A stretch of 64,000 nucleotides of DNA from Rubripirellula tenax (GTDB lineage: Bacteria; Planctomycetota; Planctomycetia; Pirellulales; Pirellulaceae): the NCBI RefSeq assembly GCF_007860125.1, contig NZ_SJPW01000004.1:1-64000 (forward strand), read 5' to 3'. Below are positions 37,365 to 46,872 of the stretch, one piece after another. A model generated the notes under the pieces. It saw only the letters and a list, made by a program, of their open reading frames with translations, made no database searches and had not been told where the DNA came from. Numbering within the stretch: the stretch's first letter is position 1; each line of letters opens with the position of its first letter. Both the position numbers and the translations under genes were made by a program.

Positions 37365-37553
37365 ATGAAAACGTTCAACGGATTCAAAATAGTTGCCGGG
37401 CTCGCCTTGGCAGTTGGCCTGTGTTTCGTTTCCGGATGCGGAAGTTCTGAGCCTGAATTTTCGGCAAGCAGTTCTGAAGTAGAAGCTTTTTTACAAGCGA
37501 ATCCCGAATCGGCAAATGCGGATATGGAGCCGCCGCCGGACCCAGAAATGTAG
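37365..37553 (+). CDS. Small putative lipoprotein
   Basis: A 62-residue protein beginning 3 bp after the DUF1559 stop. It has a hydrophobic signal (FKIVAGLALAVGLCFVSG) and lipobox-like VSGC with Cys25, followed by a short acidic, Ser/Glu/Pro-rich tail ending PPPDPEM. The mature protein would be only about 38 residues. It is probably co-expressed with the DUF1559 protein. No family function is known. Confidence 0.75.
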   Translation: MKTFNGFKIVAGLALAVGLCFVSGCGSSEPEFSASSSEVEAFLQANPESANADMEPPPDPEM

Positions 37554-37678
37554 GGCCTCTTGCTCATAGCGAGCGAGGTCTCCTGAACTGCAAATCGCAG
37601 TTGACGAGGGCCACAACTTCTGTGCTCCTCGCAACTGCGTTATTGCGGGAATGAGTTTGATTGCGATGTTGGCAAACG

Positions 37679-39103
37679 CTACTTCTTCTGAAACGAATAG
37701 CGGACCGTGCCGTCAGGTGCGTGATGATTGAACGTGACTACGGGCTCACCTGTTTCTCGTGATACATTCACGGAAAGGAAGCCGCCAAGGATTTTCAGAT
37801 ACTTGTGGTATTCATTGCGAAACTCTTCGCTGTAGCCGCTTGCGTGCTTGTCTGAACTTGGACCGCAAGAGAACTCCGTGGCCCCTGTCGTTGGATCAAC
37901 GGAGTGATACTGCCAATGGCGATCACCGCAAATGACAAAGGCGTTTTCCTGGCTACCAAGGAATTCACGTATCTGATTGCCTTCAAATGCAAACTCTTTG
38001 TTCGCGTGATTGTCATTCTTCCCTTTGCGATCAGGACCGACGACCGGAGTCGGACTGATGAGCACGCGAAAGGTTGCGTCTGATTCGGCGAAGCTCTTAA
38101 AGAACCACTCTTTCTGCTGGGCGCCCCAGATGGACGGCTCTTGATCCGGCCCCTCGGGATGGACGTCCCGGAAATCGCGGCCTTCCATCATCCACACTTG
38201 CAAGTCTTTGCCCCATCGAACCGTCTTGTAGGGTCGAGTGCGTGGAAACTGTTCTTCAAAAATGGCAATCCCTTCGTCCCAGGTCAGGGTTCCATAGACA
38301 TCGTCGGGGTCACAGTCATCCATTAGAGTATCATGATCATCCTTGATGAAGTAGCTGCTAACGTTGTTGTGAAAGCTTCGAATGTACGGCATTGAAAACA
38401 GGCGATTCATTTTGTAACGGGCAAGTTCCTTGCTCAGGGCATAAGGATCATCTCGGTCGTAGTATTCAATGTCTCCCGTGTGAACAAAGAAGTGCGGATC
38501 GATCTTCTTGAGCATCGTTTCGTAAATGACATGACCATTCTCCGCGTCGTCACGGCGGGGATAGTCGCCGCAGGTTACGACAACGAAATCGATGTCCTGA
38601 ACATCATCTGCCTTGGGCGCTGTTCGAAAGCCGCCGTCGACCGCGACGGTGCTGCTTGCGTCCTTTCCTTCCGCTTCCAAAACGTAATCCGTATTTGCCG
38701 ATAGTCCCGTCAGCGAAAATTGACGTGTAAAATCCTTCTGCGAATCCACACGCATCCAGTCTGTGACGGTCTTGTTTCCACGCTGTCCCTTTGGCCAATA
38801 TCGCAGACGCACCTCTCCGTCAGCCCCAGGCACGCTTCCTTCCATATCCGCGAGCGTCTTTCCGGGTGGAAACTGATGGCTTCCGTCTGCCCGCGCCGGC
38901 TCTTCTTTCGTGGGGTTTGTTGTTTTAAGAAACTTGGTGCCCGAGCGTGTTCGTTCGGGCTGTGCCGTCAATCGCGTCCAGACTTTCGCAGTATCGCTGG
39001 TCACATCCCCGATCTTCATTCCGTTCGCCATGAAGACGTCTGCGTGAAGAGGGTATGCAGCCGTGATCAAAGTACAAAAGGCAAGCAAGCGTTTGATGCT
39101 CAT
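37679..39103 (-). CDS. Exported PhoD-like alkaline phosphatase
   Basis: A 474-residue PhoD-family metallophosphoesterase with signal peptide MSIKRLLAFCTLITAAYPLH. The N-terminal Fn3-like PhoD_N domain covers about 25-165 (MKIGDVTSDTAKVWTRLTAQ, GLSANTDYVLEAEG). The metallophosphatase domain shows VVTCGDYPRRDD, FFVHTGDIEYYD, YFIKDDHDTLMDDCDPDD and FVICGDRHWQYHSVDP. PhoD enzymes are Ca/Fe-dependent phosphodi- and monoesterases. No twin-arginine motif is seen, unlike Bacillus PhoD. It lies 57 bp downstream of the DUF1080 gene, and could release phosphate or sulfate from glycans or lipids. Confidence 0.85.
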   Translation of the reverse strand: MSIKRLLAFCTLITAAYPLHADVFMANGMKIGDVTSDTAKVWTRLTAQPERTRSGTKFLKTTNPTKEEPARADGSHQFPPGKTLADMEGSVPGADGEVRLRYWPKGQRGNKTVTDWMRVDSQKDFTRQFSLTGLSANTDYVLEAEGKDASSTVAVDGGFRTAPKADDVQDIDFVVVTCGDYPRRDDAENGHVIYETMLKKIDPHFFVHTGDIEYYDRDDPYALSKELARYKMNRLFSMPYIRSFHNNVSSYFIKDDHDTLMDDCDPDDVYGTLTWDEGIAIFEEQFPRTRPYKTVRWGKDLQVWMMEGRDFRDVHPEGPDQEPSIWGAQQKEWFFKSFAESDATFRVLISPTPVVGPDRKGKNDNHANKEFAFEGNQIREFLGSQENAFVICGDRHWQYHSVDPTTGATEFSCGPSSDKHASGYSEEFRNEYHKYLKILGGFLSVNVSRETGEPVVTFNHHAPDGTVRYSFQKK

Positions 39104-39160
39104 GAGACGGTATCCGCTGGACGAATGAAGGAAATGGTGAGACTTTCAAGATCGCAATGC

Positions 39161-39967
39161 TTACTTTTTCTTCCGCGGAACTTTGTCGATGGCTTTCTCA
39201 ACAAGCCAGATGTTCCGGAACTTTACTGGCGATCCATGCTCTTGCAATACGATGGGCGAGAGCGGTTCTTCCGGATAGGCCGCGTACTTGTTTCTGCGTA
39301 GCGACAGTTTGAAGTTGTCGTGGATCAGTTTGCCGTTGAGCCGCACGGTGACACGGGCCGCGTCGCTCTCGTTTGCAAAGCCAGCCGCGCCAATTCGAGC
39401 GGCTTGAAAATCCAAATCGATCGTCTGCCATTCGCCCGGTGCCAGAGCTGCGTTCACGCTGGGAGCACGGATTTGATAGATAGCGCCACAGTCGGTCAGC
39501 CCGGCCCGGTCCTTCGGTGTGGGGTTGAGAATTTGCAGTTCATATAACGGCCCAAAGAAGACGCCACTATTGCCTTGGCCGCCATCACGCGGCAACTGGA
39601 ACTCCAAATGAAGGTGGTAGTCGCCGAATTTTTCCTTCGTGCAAATGAACTGCTTCCGTTTCTTGCCTCGGAATTCAAAAACGATCTCCATCGCGTTCTC
39701 GTCGACCAGTTTCCATTGAACCTCTTTTTGGTCGGCTTTGGGATTGATCGCCTGGAACGAAAACGGTTCCCAGGCATCGAAGTTCGATCCATCGAACAGC
39801 ACCACCGCCCCAGCGGGCGCGGCGAGACCGAGTGTCGATGCGCCCGACGACTCTTGCGCATTCGTCGGAACGGCAAAGAACAGGACACTCGTTATGCAAA
39901 CCCAAACGGAATGTAAAAAATCGCGGCGAGGAAGCAGATAGCATCGAAGTTTGTTTAGTTGGTTCAT
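39161..39967 (-). CDS. DUF1080 (3-keto-disaccharide hydrolase-like) protein
   Basis: A 268-residue exported DUF1080 protein. N-terminal RRDFLHSVWVCITSVLFFAV resembles a twin-arginine or standard signal peptide. The concanavalin-like domain follows: AGAVVLFDGSNFDAW, DYHLHLEFQLPRDGGQGNSG, VFFGPLYELQILNP, APGEWQTIDLDFQA and VRLNGKLIHDN. Family members have been linked to 3-keto-glycoside hydrolysis. The gene lies 12 bp after the upstream sulfatase, so they are probably one transcript. Confidence 0.85.
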   Translation of the reverse strand: MNQLNKLRCYLLPRRDFLHSVWVCITSVLFFAVPTNAQESSGASTLGLAAPAGAVVLFDGSNFDAWEPFSFQAINPKADQKEVQWKLVDENAMEIVFEFRGKKRKQFICTKEKFGDYHLHLEFQLPRDGGQGNSGVFFGPLYELQILNPTPKDRAGLTDCGAIYQIRAPSVNAALAPGEWQTIDLDFQAARIGAAGFANESDAARVTVRLNGKLIHDNFKLSLRRNKYAAYPEEPLSPIVLQEHGSPVKFRNIWLVEKAIDKVPRKKK

Positions 39968-39979
39968 GCGTTTCTCGAT

Positions 39980-41395
39980 TCAATCATGGGGCGTTCTTGG
40001 AGCGCTGAGCCACTCATCAAGCTGCGCCGCTAACGAAGCGACCAGTTCTGTGTGGTCATCCAACACATTTCGGTTTTCGTTCGGGTCGGATTCAACATCG
40101 AACAACTCCACCGGCTTTCCGCTTAAAGCGAGCATCTTCCATTTGCCTCGCATGACGACTTCGGTCGCATATGGCTTTGGCTTTGGGTAGTGCCGTTGAA
40201 TGTTTCTATACAAATCGAGTTGCCAAAACACGGTCCCCCTTGTTTCGACAGTCGGTGGACGTTCGCCCTTCATGTGAGGCAACAAGCTCAGTCCATCGAT
40301 TGGCAAGTCGCTCGGCAGTTCGATTCCGGCCGCATCGCAGACCGTGGGCAACAGATCATTGGTGTGCCCAAAAGTATCTGATGCCTGACCGGCCGGGATC
40401 GCTGCTGGCCAACGCACCAAAAACGGAACGCGAAGTCCGCCGTCATGCAAGTCGGTCTTACCGCCCTTTAGATCGCCAATGAATCCTTCAAAGGCGGCTC
40501 CATTGTCGCTGGTGAATAGGACAAGTGTATTGTCCGCGATTTCCAGGTCATCGAGCTTGCCCAGGATCTGGCCGACTTTGGCGTCCATGTGCTGCACCAT
40601 CGATCGAAAGCGATGCTGATCTTCACTGATGCCGTCCACCGCGGTGCCCGACCAATGGGGCTCGGGCGCGGGTTCGTAGGGCTTGTGCGGCACGAGCCAC
40701 CACATATTGATAAAGAACGGTTGGGGGTCCGCCGAGAACTTTTCGATCAACTCGATCGCAAAATCGCCATTGGCATCGGTCAAGTGCTTTGAATAGTACG
40801 GATCACCTTCGCCAACATGCTGGTCGTTGCGAAGCAGCACCGTTCCGCCTTGGCGAAAGAGAGTTTGCTCACGACCCATGCGGCCGCGAATCGGCTGTTG
40901 TTCGATCTGAGTTTGATAAAACTCGAAGCCGTGCTGGCGGGGGCCGGGCTGGTCTTCCAGTCGCTTGCCGTCGGCGTCGACATGCAAACCGCCTAAGTGC
41001 CATTTGCCGACGTGGCCGGTGTGGTAGCCGGCACCCTTCAGGATTTCGGCAACCGTCGTCGCCGATTCCGGGAGCCATCGATTCACGTCGTTGAAGTGCT
41101 TTGTGATTCCGAATCGCAGTGGATATCGACCGGTCAATATCGATGCCCGCGTGGGCGTGCACACCGCCGAACCAGCGTAGAACCGCGTAAACTTCTGTCC
41201 TTCCTTGGCAAGCCGATCAAGGTTCGGTGTATTGACGGCAGGACTGCCGAAGCATGAAAGGTCTCGATAACCCAGGTCGTCGGCCAACAACAAAATGATA
41301 TTGGGACTCTCCCCTGCGTTTACCAAGCCCGTCGTGCCGTTGAACACGAAAACGAAGACCAGAAACTTCGTGATTGAGTGTATCGTCGAGCCCAT
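39980..41395 (-). CDS. Exported formylglycine sulfatase
   Basis: A 471-residue sulfatase with signal peptide at about 10-27 (FLVFVFVFNGTTGLVNAG). Metal site ILLLADDLGYRDLSCFG; formylglycine Cys79 in AVCTPTRASILTGRYP, with Thr instead of Ser in the CxPxR motif, a tolerated variant; GHVGKWHLGGLHVDADG; LFTSDNGAAFEGF; GGLRVPFLVRWPAAI. Typical length. It is followed 12 bp later by the DUF1080 gene and preceded by the DUF1552 gene at 155 bp. It is the fifth sulfatase gene in the window. Confidence 0.9.
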   Translation of the reverse strand: MGSTIHSITKFLVFVFVFNGTTGLVNAGESPNIILLLADDLGYRDLSCFGSPAVNTPNLDRLAKEGQKFTRFYAGSAVCTPTRASILTGRYPLRFGITKHFNDVNRWLPESATTVAEILKGAGYHTGHVGKWHLGGLHVDADGKRLEDQPGPRQHGFEFYQTQIEQQPIRGRMGREQTLFRQGGTVLLRNDQHVGEGDPYYSKHLTDANGDFAIELIEKFSADPQPFFINMWWLVPHKPYEPAPEPHWSGTAVDGISEDQHRFRSMVQHMDAKVGQILGKLDDLEIADNTLVLFTSDNGAAFEGFIGDLKGGKTDLHDGGLRVPFLVRWPAAIPAGQASDTFGHTNDLLPTVCDAAGIELPSDLPIDGLSLLPHMKGERPPTVETRGTVFWQLDLYRNIQRHYPKPKPYATEVVMRGKWKMLALSGKPVELFDVESDPNENRNVLDDHTELVASLAAQLDEWLSAPRTPHD

Positions 41396-41550
41396 CGTAG
41401 ACTGCCTTTCTAGTTTGTCTTTCGTTTCACATATTGCGTAAGGACCTGCAACAATCGCACGATCCTAACTTTTGGTTTTTCCAAACAACGAGTCAATGCG
41501 AACGCTTGTACTCGGTTTTTCCGAAACGATTGGAGTTCAGCGGCGCCGCG

Positions 41551-42957
41551 TTACGAAAGCAAATCGGGGAAATTCCCGGTGGCTCCAGCAAAGCTGTTGG
41601 TTTCCATTCCCAATTGTTGCAACATTGTGACGAAGACGCGCGTGAGTGGTTGGTCTTCTTGTTCAATCTTTTTCGTGTACGGTTCGGGGCCCCCACTCCA
41701 GGCTCCGCTGATCGGATTGGATCCCGCATAGTTCAGATACTTGCCATGCTTGATTTCCATGTTGCGTCCACCCGCAAGGACGAGCGGATAATTGCGAGAA
41801 AGATGAAACGCGCTTGATGCGGAACCGAACAGCAGTAGCGTGTTATCCAGCATGGAGCCGGTGCCGGCTGGTTCCGGAGTTTCCTTTAGCCGGGTCGTGA
41901 ATCGGGCGAATTCTTCATTAAGAAATCGGCAATATTTCCCAAGGTTTTCCCAGCCACCGGGATTCTTCGTGTCGTGCGTCAACTGATGTGCGAGATTGAA
42001 CCCGACGGCGCGGGCGAGACGATCGCTGACGCCGGCGCCGTTTTCTCGCCCGATCTGATAAGTCGCAACACGAGTCGAATCGGTTTTAAACGCGAGATAG
42101 ATCATGTCTAACATGGTCTGCACATACAGCCGTGGCGACTCGGGCGAGATGTCCGCTTCCATTTTGGCCCGGTCGACGGTTGGCAGTGGCCGGTTGACCC
42201 ACTCTCTTGCTTTCTGGACGCGGATCTCGGCTTCGCGAACGGAGTCCAGGTACTCATCGAACCGCAGCCGGTCATCGGACGACAGGATGCTGCGAAGATC
42301 GTTTGCGTCTTCTAACATTTCATCCAAAGCACTCTCGTTGTTCGCCAATCGGCGAGCGGCATCGACGTTGCTCTTGACGAAAAGCATGTCGAAAATACGC
42401 TTCGGGCTTTGTTCCGCAGGGATCGCCCGGCCCGCGCGATTGAATGAAAGCGTTTGGGCAGCGCGCGGAGTTCCGATACCACCGTCGGTCGACATCACCA
42501 GCGATGAAAACCGCGTTTGATCACCGACGTGCTCGGCGTAAACCTGATCCAGAGAGACCGCGTTCTTGTACGGTCCATCGCGACGAATTTCGGCCGCCGT
42601 CAGAAACTGGTCGGCGTTGCGGTGGCCGTGTACTTTGCGAGCACCCGGGTGCGAAAATCCCGACAACACGGTTAAATCGTCACGCAGTGGCTCGAAGGCA
42701 TCGGTACACTTCGTAAACGTAAATTCCGTTCCCCCACCATGCGGAAACCATGACCAATCCTGGTACGCAGGATCTTCGCGCAGCGGCATCGGGACGCCGT
42801 CGGGGAAGTAGATACAGGCCATCCGTTTCGGATTTTCCCGGCCGGCCGAGTTCGACGCCGAAAGAGGCAGATTGGAACTCAGCAGCGGAAGTGCCAGCGC
42901 CGCACCAGATCCTCGCAGAAACCGACGACGATCAAGTCGATTGAAGTTGAATGCCAT
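41551..42957 (-). CDS. DUF1552 protein with twin-arginine-like signal
   Basis: A 468-residue DUF1552 protein. N-terminal LDRRRFLRGSGAALALPLLS is a good twin-arginine signal, so it is probably exported folded. Recognisable family segments: RMACIYFPDGVPMPLREDPA, GFSHPGARKVHGHRNADQFL, SLDQVYAEHVGDQTRFSSLV, TDSTRVATYQIGRENG and PLVLAGGRNMEIKHGKYLNY. The function is unknown; the fold relates to DUF1501-like sulfatase/phosphatase-type proteins. It is encoded 68 bp downstream of a DUF1592-type cytochrome protein, the usual partner. Confidence 0.88.
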   Translation of the reverse strand: MAFNFNRLDRRRFLRGSGAALALPLLSSNLPLSASNSAGRENPKRMACIYFPDGVPMPLREDPAYQDWSWFPHGGGTEFTFTKCTDAFEPLRDDLTVLSGFSHPGARKVHGHRNADQFLTAAEIRRDGPYKNAVSLDQVYAEHVGDQTRFSSLVMSTDGGIGTPRAAQTLSFNRAGRAIPAEQSPKRIFDMLFVKSNVDAARRLANNESALDEMLEDANDLRSILSSDDRLRFDEYLDSVREAEIRVQKAREWVNRPLPTVDRAKMEADISPESPRLYVQTMLDMIYLAFKTDSTRVATYQIGRENGAGVSDRLARAVGFNLAHQLTHDTKNPGGWENLGKYCRFLNEEFARFTTRLKETPEPAGTGSMLDNTLLLFGSASSAFHLSRNYPLVLAGGRNMEIKHGKYLNYAGSNPISGAWSGGPEPYTKKIEQEDQPLTRVFVTMLQQLGMETNSFAGATGNFPDLLS

Positions 42958-43025
42958 TTGTCTTGTCGTTGTCCGTCGCGAAATTGAATGTTTCTCAGTA
43001 GTGGATCAGTTATTGTACATCTTCA

Positions 43026-45752
43026 CTATCTCGTTTGGAAAAGCTCACTGGTCACAAGGCACATCACCAAGGTTTTGATGCCGTCGCCCGAATCTCGAAC
43101 TCGCCCGGTAATATCCCTGATTCCCGCGCGGTCTGCGAACTCCAGTCGTCGACCCAACGCATACGTTGCCATTTTTTCAACGGTCGCCTTCACAAACTGT
43201 TCGTGGCGCTGCTGAATCAGGTGTTCTTTGAGTCCCTTCATTCCGTCCAGGCGGGCGCCGTTGGGCAGGACGCTTGTTGCGTCTACGACCTTCCCGTCGA
43301 TCTGATCACGCCAGCATCCCATTGCATCGTAGTTCTCGAATGCGATCCCCCACGGATCAATCTTCTGATGGCACGACATGCACGCGGCATGATTGCGATG
43401 GTCCTCGATGCGTTCTTTCAAAGTCATCTTTGCGATCGCTGGATCGGTGAGGTCGATCTCGGGGACGGCCGGAGGAGGCGGTGGTGGGGGATCGTTGAGA
43501 AGGTTCGTCAACAACCACACGCCTCGCTTGACCGGGTGTGAGTCTTTGCCATCGGAGGTCATCGTTAGCAAACCAGCCTGAGTCAACAGACCGCCACGAT
43601 CCGGCTCACTTGGCGAGGGAACGCGGCGAAAATGATTCCCCTGAACTCCAGAGATTCCATAGTGCTGGGCAAGTCGCTCGTTGACGACCAAGTAGTCACA
43701 GTCGATGAAATCCAGAACGCTCGAATCACGCCGAAGCATATCAGCAAACAGAGCGATGGGTTCTCGCTTCATCGATTCCAAAAGTGCTTCATCAAAACCG
43801 TCGTCACCTTGGGTGGGGCTCAAGAATTCAAGCGGCTGCATTTTCAGCCACTGCATGACGAAGTGTTCGGTAAAACGAGTTGCTCGTGGATCGGCCAACA
43901 TGCGGTCGACTTGCTGACGCAGAATTCCGTGATCGCCGAGACGACCTTCGGAAGCGAGCTTGAGTAGCGTGTCGTCGGGCAAACTAGACCAAAGAAACAA
44001 CGACAACCGGGTCGCCAACTCATTTTGCGACAGTTGATCTTTCTGTTTGCCTTGCTGTTCATCCTGATCGCCGGGTAACACATAAAGGAACTTTGGCGAA
44101 GTCAGAATGGTTGCGAGCACTTCGACGATCGTTTCCTGAAAATTCGTGTTGTTGCGTCGCAAATGCTGGAACAGGCGCAGTTTTCGATCGATGTCACGGG
44201 TCGTCGGAGAACGACGCCAGGCGCGCGACATGAAGGCGGCGACAATCTCTCGCGCGTACGCGATTTCGTCATGCGAGTTCTCGCTTTCCATGAAGACATT
44301 GCGGTGGGAACGCGGTGGCCAGTCGTCGTAGATCGGCGCGGCAACTTCCACGTAGTCGATCAGAATCGCCGGACTTTCTGTGGCGGTATCGGAACCGTCG
44401 TTCCCGATCGTGCTGTTTGTAAAACGAATGTACTCCGACGGGCTCGGTTGATCGCCAAGTTCAAACTCGCCACGATAGGTATTGCGGTGCTCAATCTCGC
44501 TAAGCGGGATATCCCATTGGTAAATTTCCGGCTGACCGTAGGGAGCCAGAATGGGAACGTCGTGCCGACTAACACGTTCGATCGATCGCCCTTGATCGGT
44601 TGCCTGAAAGCCAAAGTGCAGCTGTAGACTCGGAGCACGCTTTCCAACATTCTCAGCACGCGACGCTCGAACGCGCACGCGCATCGTGCCTTCGTCTGGC
44701 AACCTGTCGCCGAGTTCAACGGTCAGTGCTTGCCGCTGGCCCGGTTGCACGACGGCGAAATGGGAACCAGGTTTGGGAATCGACTTGAATGTATCTCTGT
44801 GACGGAACGCATAGCCTGCTTTGCGATAATCCCAATCGGTCTCTACTCGCAGCCCTGTTGAAAGTTCTAGGTAATGCGACCTATCGGCAGATGCCTGAAA
44901 ACGTTGTTTCAGACGTTCGATTTCCGCGACTTGCTTATCCGGCATCTCGGCAAACTTCTTTCTGGCCGCTTCGACGTCACGATCAAGTCGCACCTTTTCG
45001 CGTTCGAACGCGGCCTTCATCGGAATCGCCCAGTGCACCACAACCGGCCGGTCACCGCGAACCGTGATTCGGCGCAATGCCTTCAGTGCAAGCTGGTGAT
45101 AAGTCTCGACTTGCTTCACGGACATGTGCAACGAATCGGCATTGTTCTCGAAGGCGTCGTCCTCGCTAGCTTCCGCCGGAAGATCACCTGCGAATGTCCA
45201 CGGCACACCAAGCATGTCCTGCAGAGCGTAGTTGTATTCGTAGCGAGTCAGCCGCCGGAACGAAGAGCGATTGCCACTGGCCTTGCTCAGTCTCTCTGCT
45301 GCTTGAATCTCAATGGAGAGCCAATCAACGATGCGGATTCGATCATCGTCGGCCAGTTCGCTTGACTCCGGTGGCGGCATCTCGCCTTTGCTGACAACCG
45401 AGAACACCTCCAACCACCAAGCGATGTCTTTGCCGCCGACGAGGTCGGGATCCAGTTGGTCCGCGCGAAAGTTCCCTTCGACGTTATCCTCGCTGTGACA
45501 ATCGAAACATGCTTTCTTCAGAAGTGGCTTGATCGATTTTTCGTAACGCTGCGGATCACGGTTGCGGCTCGCGCTGATGGAATCCAAAACCCGCTCCGTG
45601 GCAACGACTGCGTTTGCACCGCTTGTCTTCTCGTTAGACTGGATCTGCGCATCGACAGAACTCTGTGCAACAAGACACAGAGCCACTAGGACCATGGCCC
45701 GTAGACAGGGGGATCTTGCCTGGTGCTGAGGCGTGAATCGAGGTAGGAGCAT
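43026..45752 (-). CDS. DUF1587/1592/1588/1585 planctomycete cytochrome-like protein
   Basis: About 908 residues from the ATG at 45752, which gives a plausible signal (MVLVALCLVAQSSVDA after a basic N-region); in-frame ATGs at 45785 and 45815 are alternatives. A single cytochrome c motif, CFDCH, sits in KACFDCHSEDNVEGNFRADQ. It is followed by the PSCyt3-associated string: FRRLTRYEYNYALQDMLGVP (DUF1587), RAWRRSPTTRDIDRKLRLFQ (DUF1595), FLWSSLPDDTLLKLASEGRL (DUF1592), VKRGVWLLTNLLNDPPPPPP (DUF1588) and the DUF1585 C-terminus (LGRRLEFADRAGIRDI). The function is unknown but extracytoplasmic redox work is likely. Operon partner DUF1552. Confidence 0.85.
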   Translation of the reverse strand: MLLPRFTPQHQARSPCLRAMVLVALCLVAQSSVDAQIQSNEKTSGANAVVATERVLDSISASRNRDPQRYEKSIKPLLKKACFDCHSEDNVEGNFRADQLDPDLVGGKDIAWWLEVFSVVSKGEMPPPESSELADDDRIRIVDWLSIEIQAAERLSKASGNRSSFRRLTRYEYNYALQDMLGVPWTFAGDLPAEASEDDAFENNADSLHMSVKQVETYHQLALKALRRITVRGDRPVVVHWAIPMKAAFEREKVRLDRDVEAARKKFAEMPDKQVAEIERLKQRFQASADRSHYLELSTGLRVETDWDYRKAGYAFRHRDTFKSIPKPGSHFAVVQPGQRQALTVELGDRLPDEGTMRVRVRASRAENVGKRAPSLQLHFGFQATDQGRSIERVSRHDVPILAPYGQPEIYQWDIPLSEIEHRNTYRGEFELGDQPSPSEYIRFTNSTIGNDGSDTATESPAILIDYVEVAAPIYDDWPPRSHRNVFMESENSHDEIAYAREIVAAFMSRAWRRSPTTRDIDRKLRLFQHLRRNNTNFQETIVEVLATILTSPKFLYVLPGDQDEQQGKQKDQLSQNELATRLSLFLWSSLPDDTLLKLASEGRLGDHGILRQQVDRMLADPRATRFTEHFVMQWLKMQPLEFLSPTQGDDGFDEALLESMKREPIALFADMLRRDSSVLDFIDCDYLVVNERLAQHYGISGVQGNHFRRVPSPSEPDRGGLLTQAGLLTMTSDGKDSHPVKRGVWLLTNLLNDPPPPPPPAVPEIDLTDPAIAKMTLKERIEDHRNHAACMSCHQKIDPWGIAFENYDAMGCWRDQIDGKVVDATSVLPNGARLDGMKGLKEHLIQQRHEQFVKATVEKMATYALGRRLEFADRAGIRDITGRVRDSGDGIKTLVMCLVTSELFQTR

Positions 45753-45846
45753 TGCCGCGGAGGAGGGAAGGGGAAGTGGCGACATCAGGGACCCCGATTG
45801 TACCACTGGAATCACCCAACATCAGTAATTCCTTCGATCAAAAACC

Positions 45847-46872
45847 CTATTTCACCAAGAGTTCGATCTTGTCGACGATGCCAACCATGTGCGACCGCAA
45901 ATCCTTTTCTTGAAGCTTGGCTCCTGGCGCCTTCTTAAGGTATTGATCCAGGAACAGTAGCGTTGCGGCACGCGATACAGCCTGAACATCGTCTTGACGA
46001 TTGTTTGCGAAATTGAGTCGCCGCTCTTTGCTTCCCGTGGAATCTGAAAAATGCAGGTGCGCCGCGTTGTTGATCCACAGCAGATAGCGATCGCCGCTGG
46101 GCCAATATTGAAAGCTGTGTTTGCGATGGATCGGGACAAAGCCTTGCTGTTTGTCCAGGCTTCCAGAAATGCCGAGCAGGGGTACAGCAATGGAACGATA
46201 GCTACTTTCCAAAAAGAACGGTTCGCCCGGTCCCTGCGGCGACAATGCGACTCCGCACAGCACTCGCTTGTCTGAAAGATCAGGCCCCAAACCCTGTCCG
46301 CTTCCAACTTTCGGATCCAGCCAATCCAGCGCAGGACGGGCACCACAGACGGCGAGCGTGGTATAGGCTCCGAACGAATGCCCCATCATACCAATGCGGT
46401 TAACGTCGGACTTGCCCTGCAGACTCGGATGCGTCGTGTCCAATCGCGTCAACTGATCGATGGCGAAGCTAACGTCTTTGGGGCGACCGAGAACTTCACC
46501 GGCATTGCGAGTCATTGCGGCGATGGTCTTGCCAACTCGCAGCCCACCAGCAGCGGCCTGTTCCGTATTGCTGCCGAGATGCTCCAAACAAACAGCGAGG
46601 TAACCGTGGGTTGCCAGGTGATGCGCCTGAGCAAAATTGGAATTTAGATTTCCGCCGGCACCATGCGAGACGATCACGACCGGAAACGGCCCCGCCCCAA
46701 CAGGCACGTGCAACTTCATGGGAACGATGCGCCCCGAACGTGCCACATCGGCGAGTTCCAACAACTCGATTTCGGTCGTGTCGTACTCGCCGGGCGCAGG
46801 CTGCGCATGCGAGACGCCGGGAAATGCTGCGATGGCAATGAAAGCGACCAGCGAGATTGCGATAGGCTTCAT
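45847..46872 (-). CDS. Exported alpha/beta hydrolase (PAF-acetylhydrolase-like)
   Basis: A 341-residue exported hydrolase, signal peptide MKPIAISLVAFIAIAAFPGV. Oxyanion motif VSHGAGGN (68-75), nucleophile Ser166 in MGHSFGAYTTL, later Asp in GISGSLDKQQGFVP and His in INNAAHLHFSD. The arrangement resembles platelet-activating-factor acetylhydrolase/dienelactone-hydrolase-like enzymes. It is the most upstream gene of the minus-strand block. The substrate is probably a small ester or an acylated sugar. Confidence 0.8.
   Translation of the reverse strand: MKPIAISLVAFIAIAAFPGVSHAQPAPGEYDTTEIELLELADVARSGRIVPMKLHVPVGAGPFPVVIVSHGAGGNLNSNFAQAHHLATHGYLAVCLEHLGSNTEQAAAGGLRVGKTIAAMTRNAGEVLGRPKDVSFAIDQLTRLDTTHPSLQGKSDVNRIGMMGHSFGAYTTLAVCGARPALDWLDPKVGSGQGLGPDLSDKRVLCGVALSPQGPGEPFFLESSYRSIAVPLLGISGSLDKQQGFVPIHRKHSFQYWPSGDRYLLWINNAAHLHFSDSTGSKERRLNFANNRQDDVQAVSRAATLLFLDQYLKKAPGAKLQEKDLRSHMVGIVDKIELLVK

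Noticed and set aside
37560-37590. Imperfect hairpin (CCTC-GCTC / GAGC-GAGG) after the small lipoprotein gene
   Set aside because: It has a two-base bulge and no following T tract; too weak to call a terminator.
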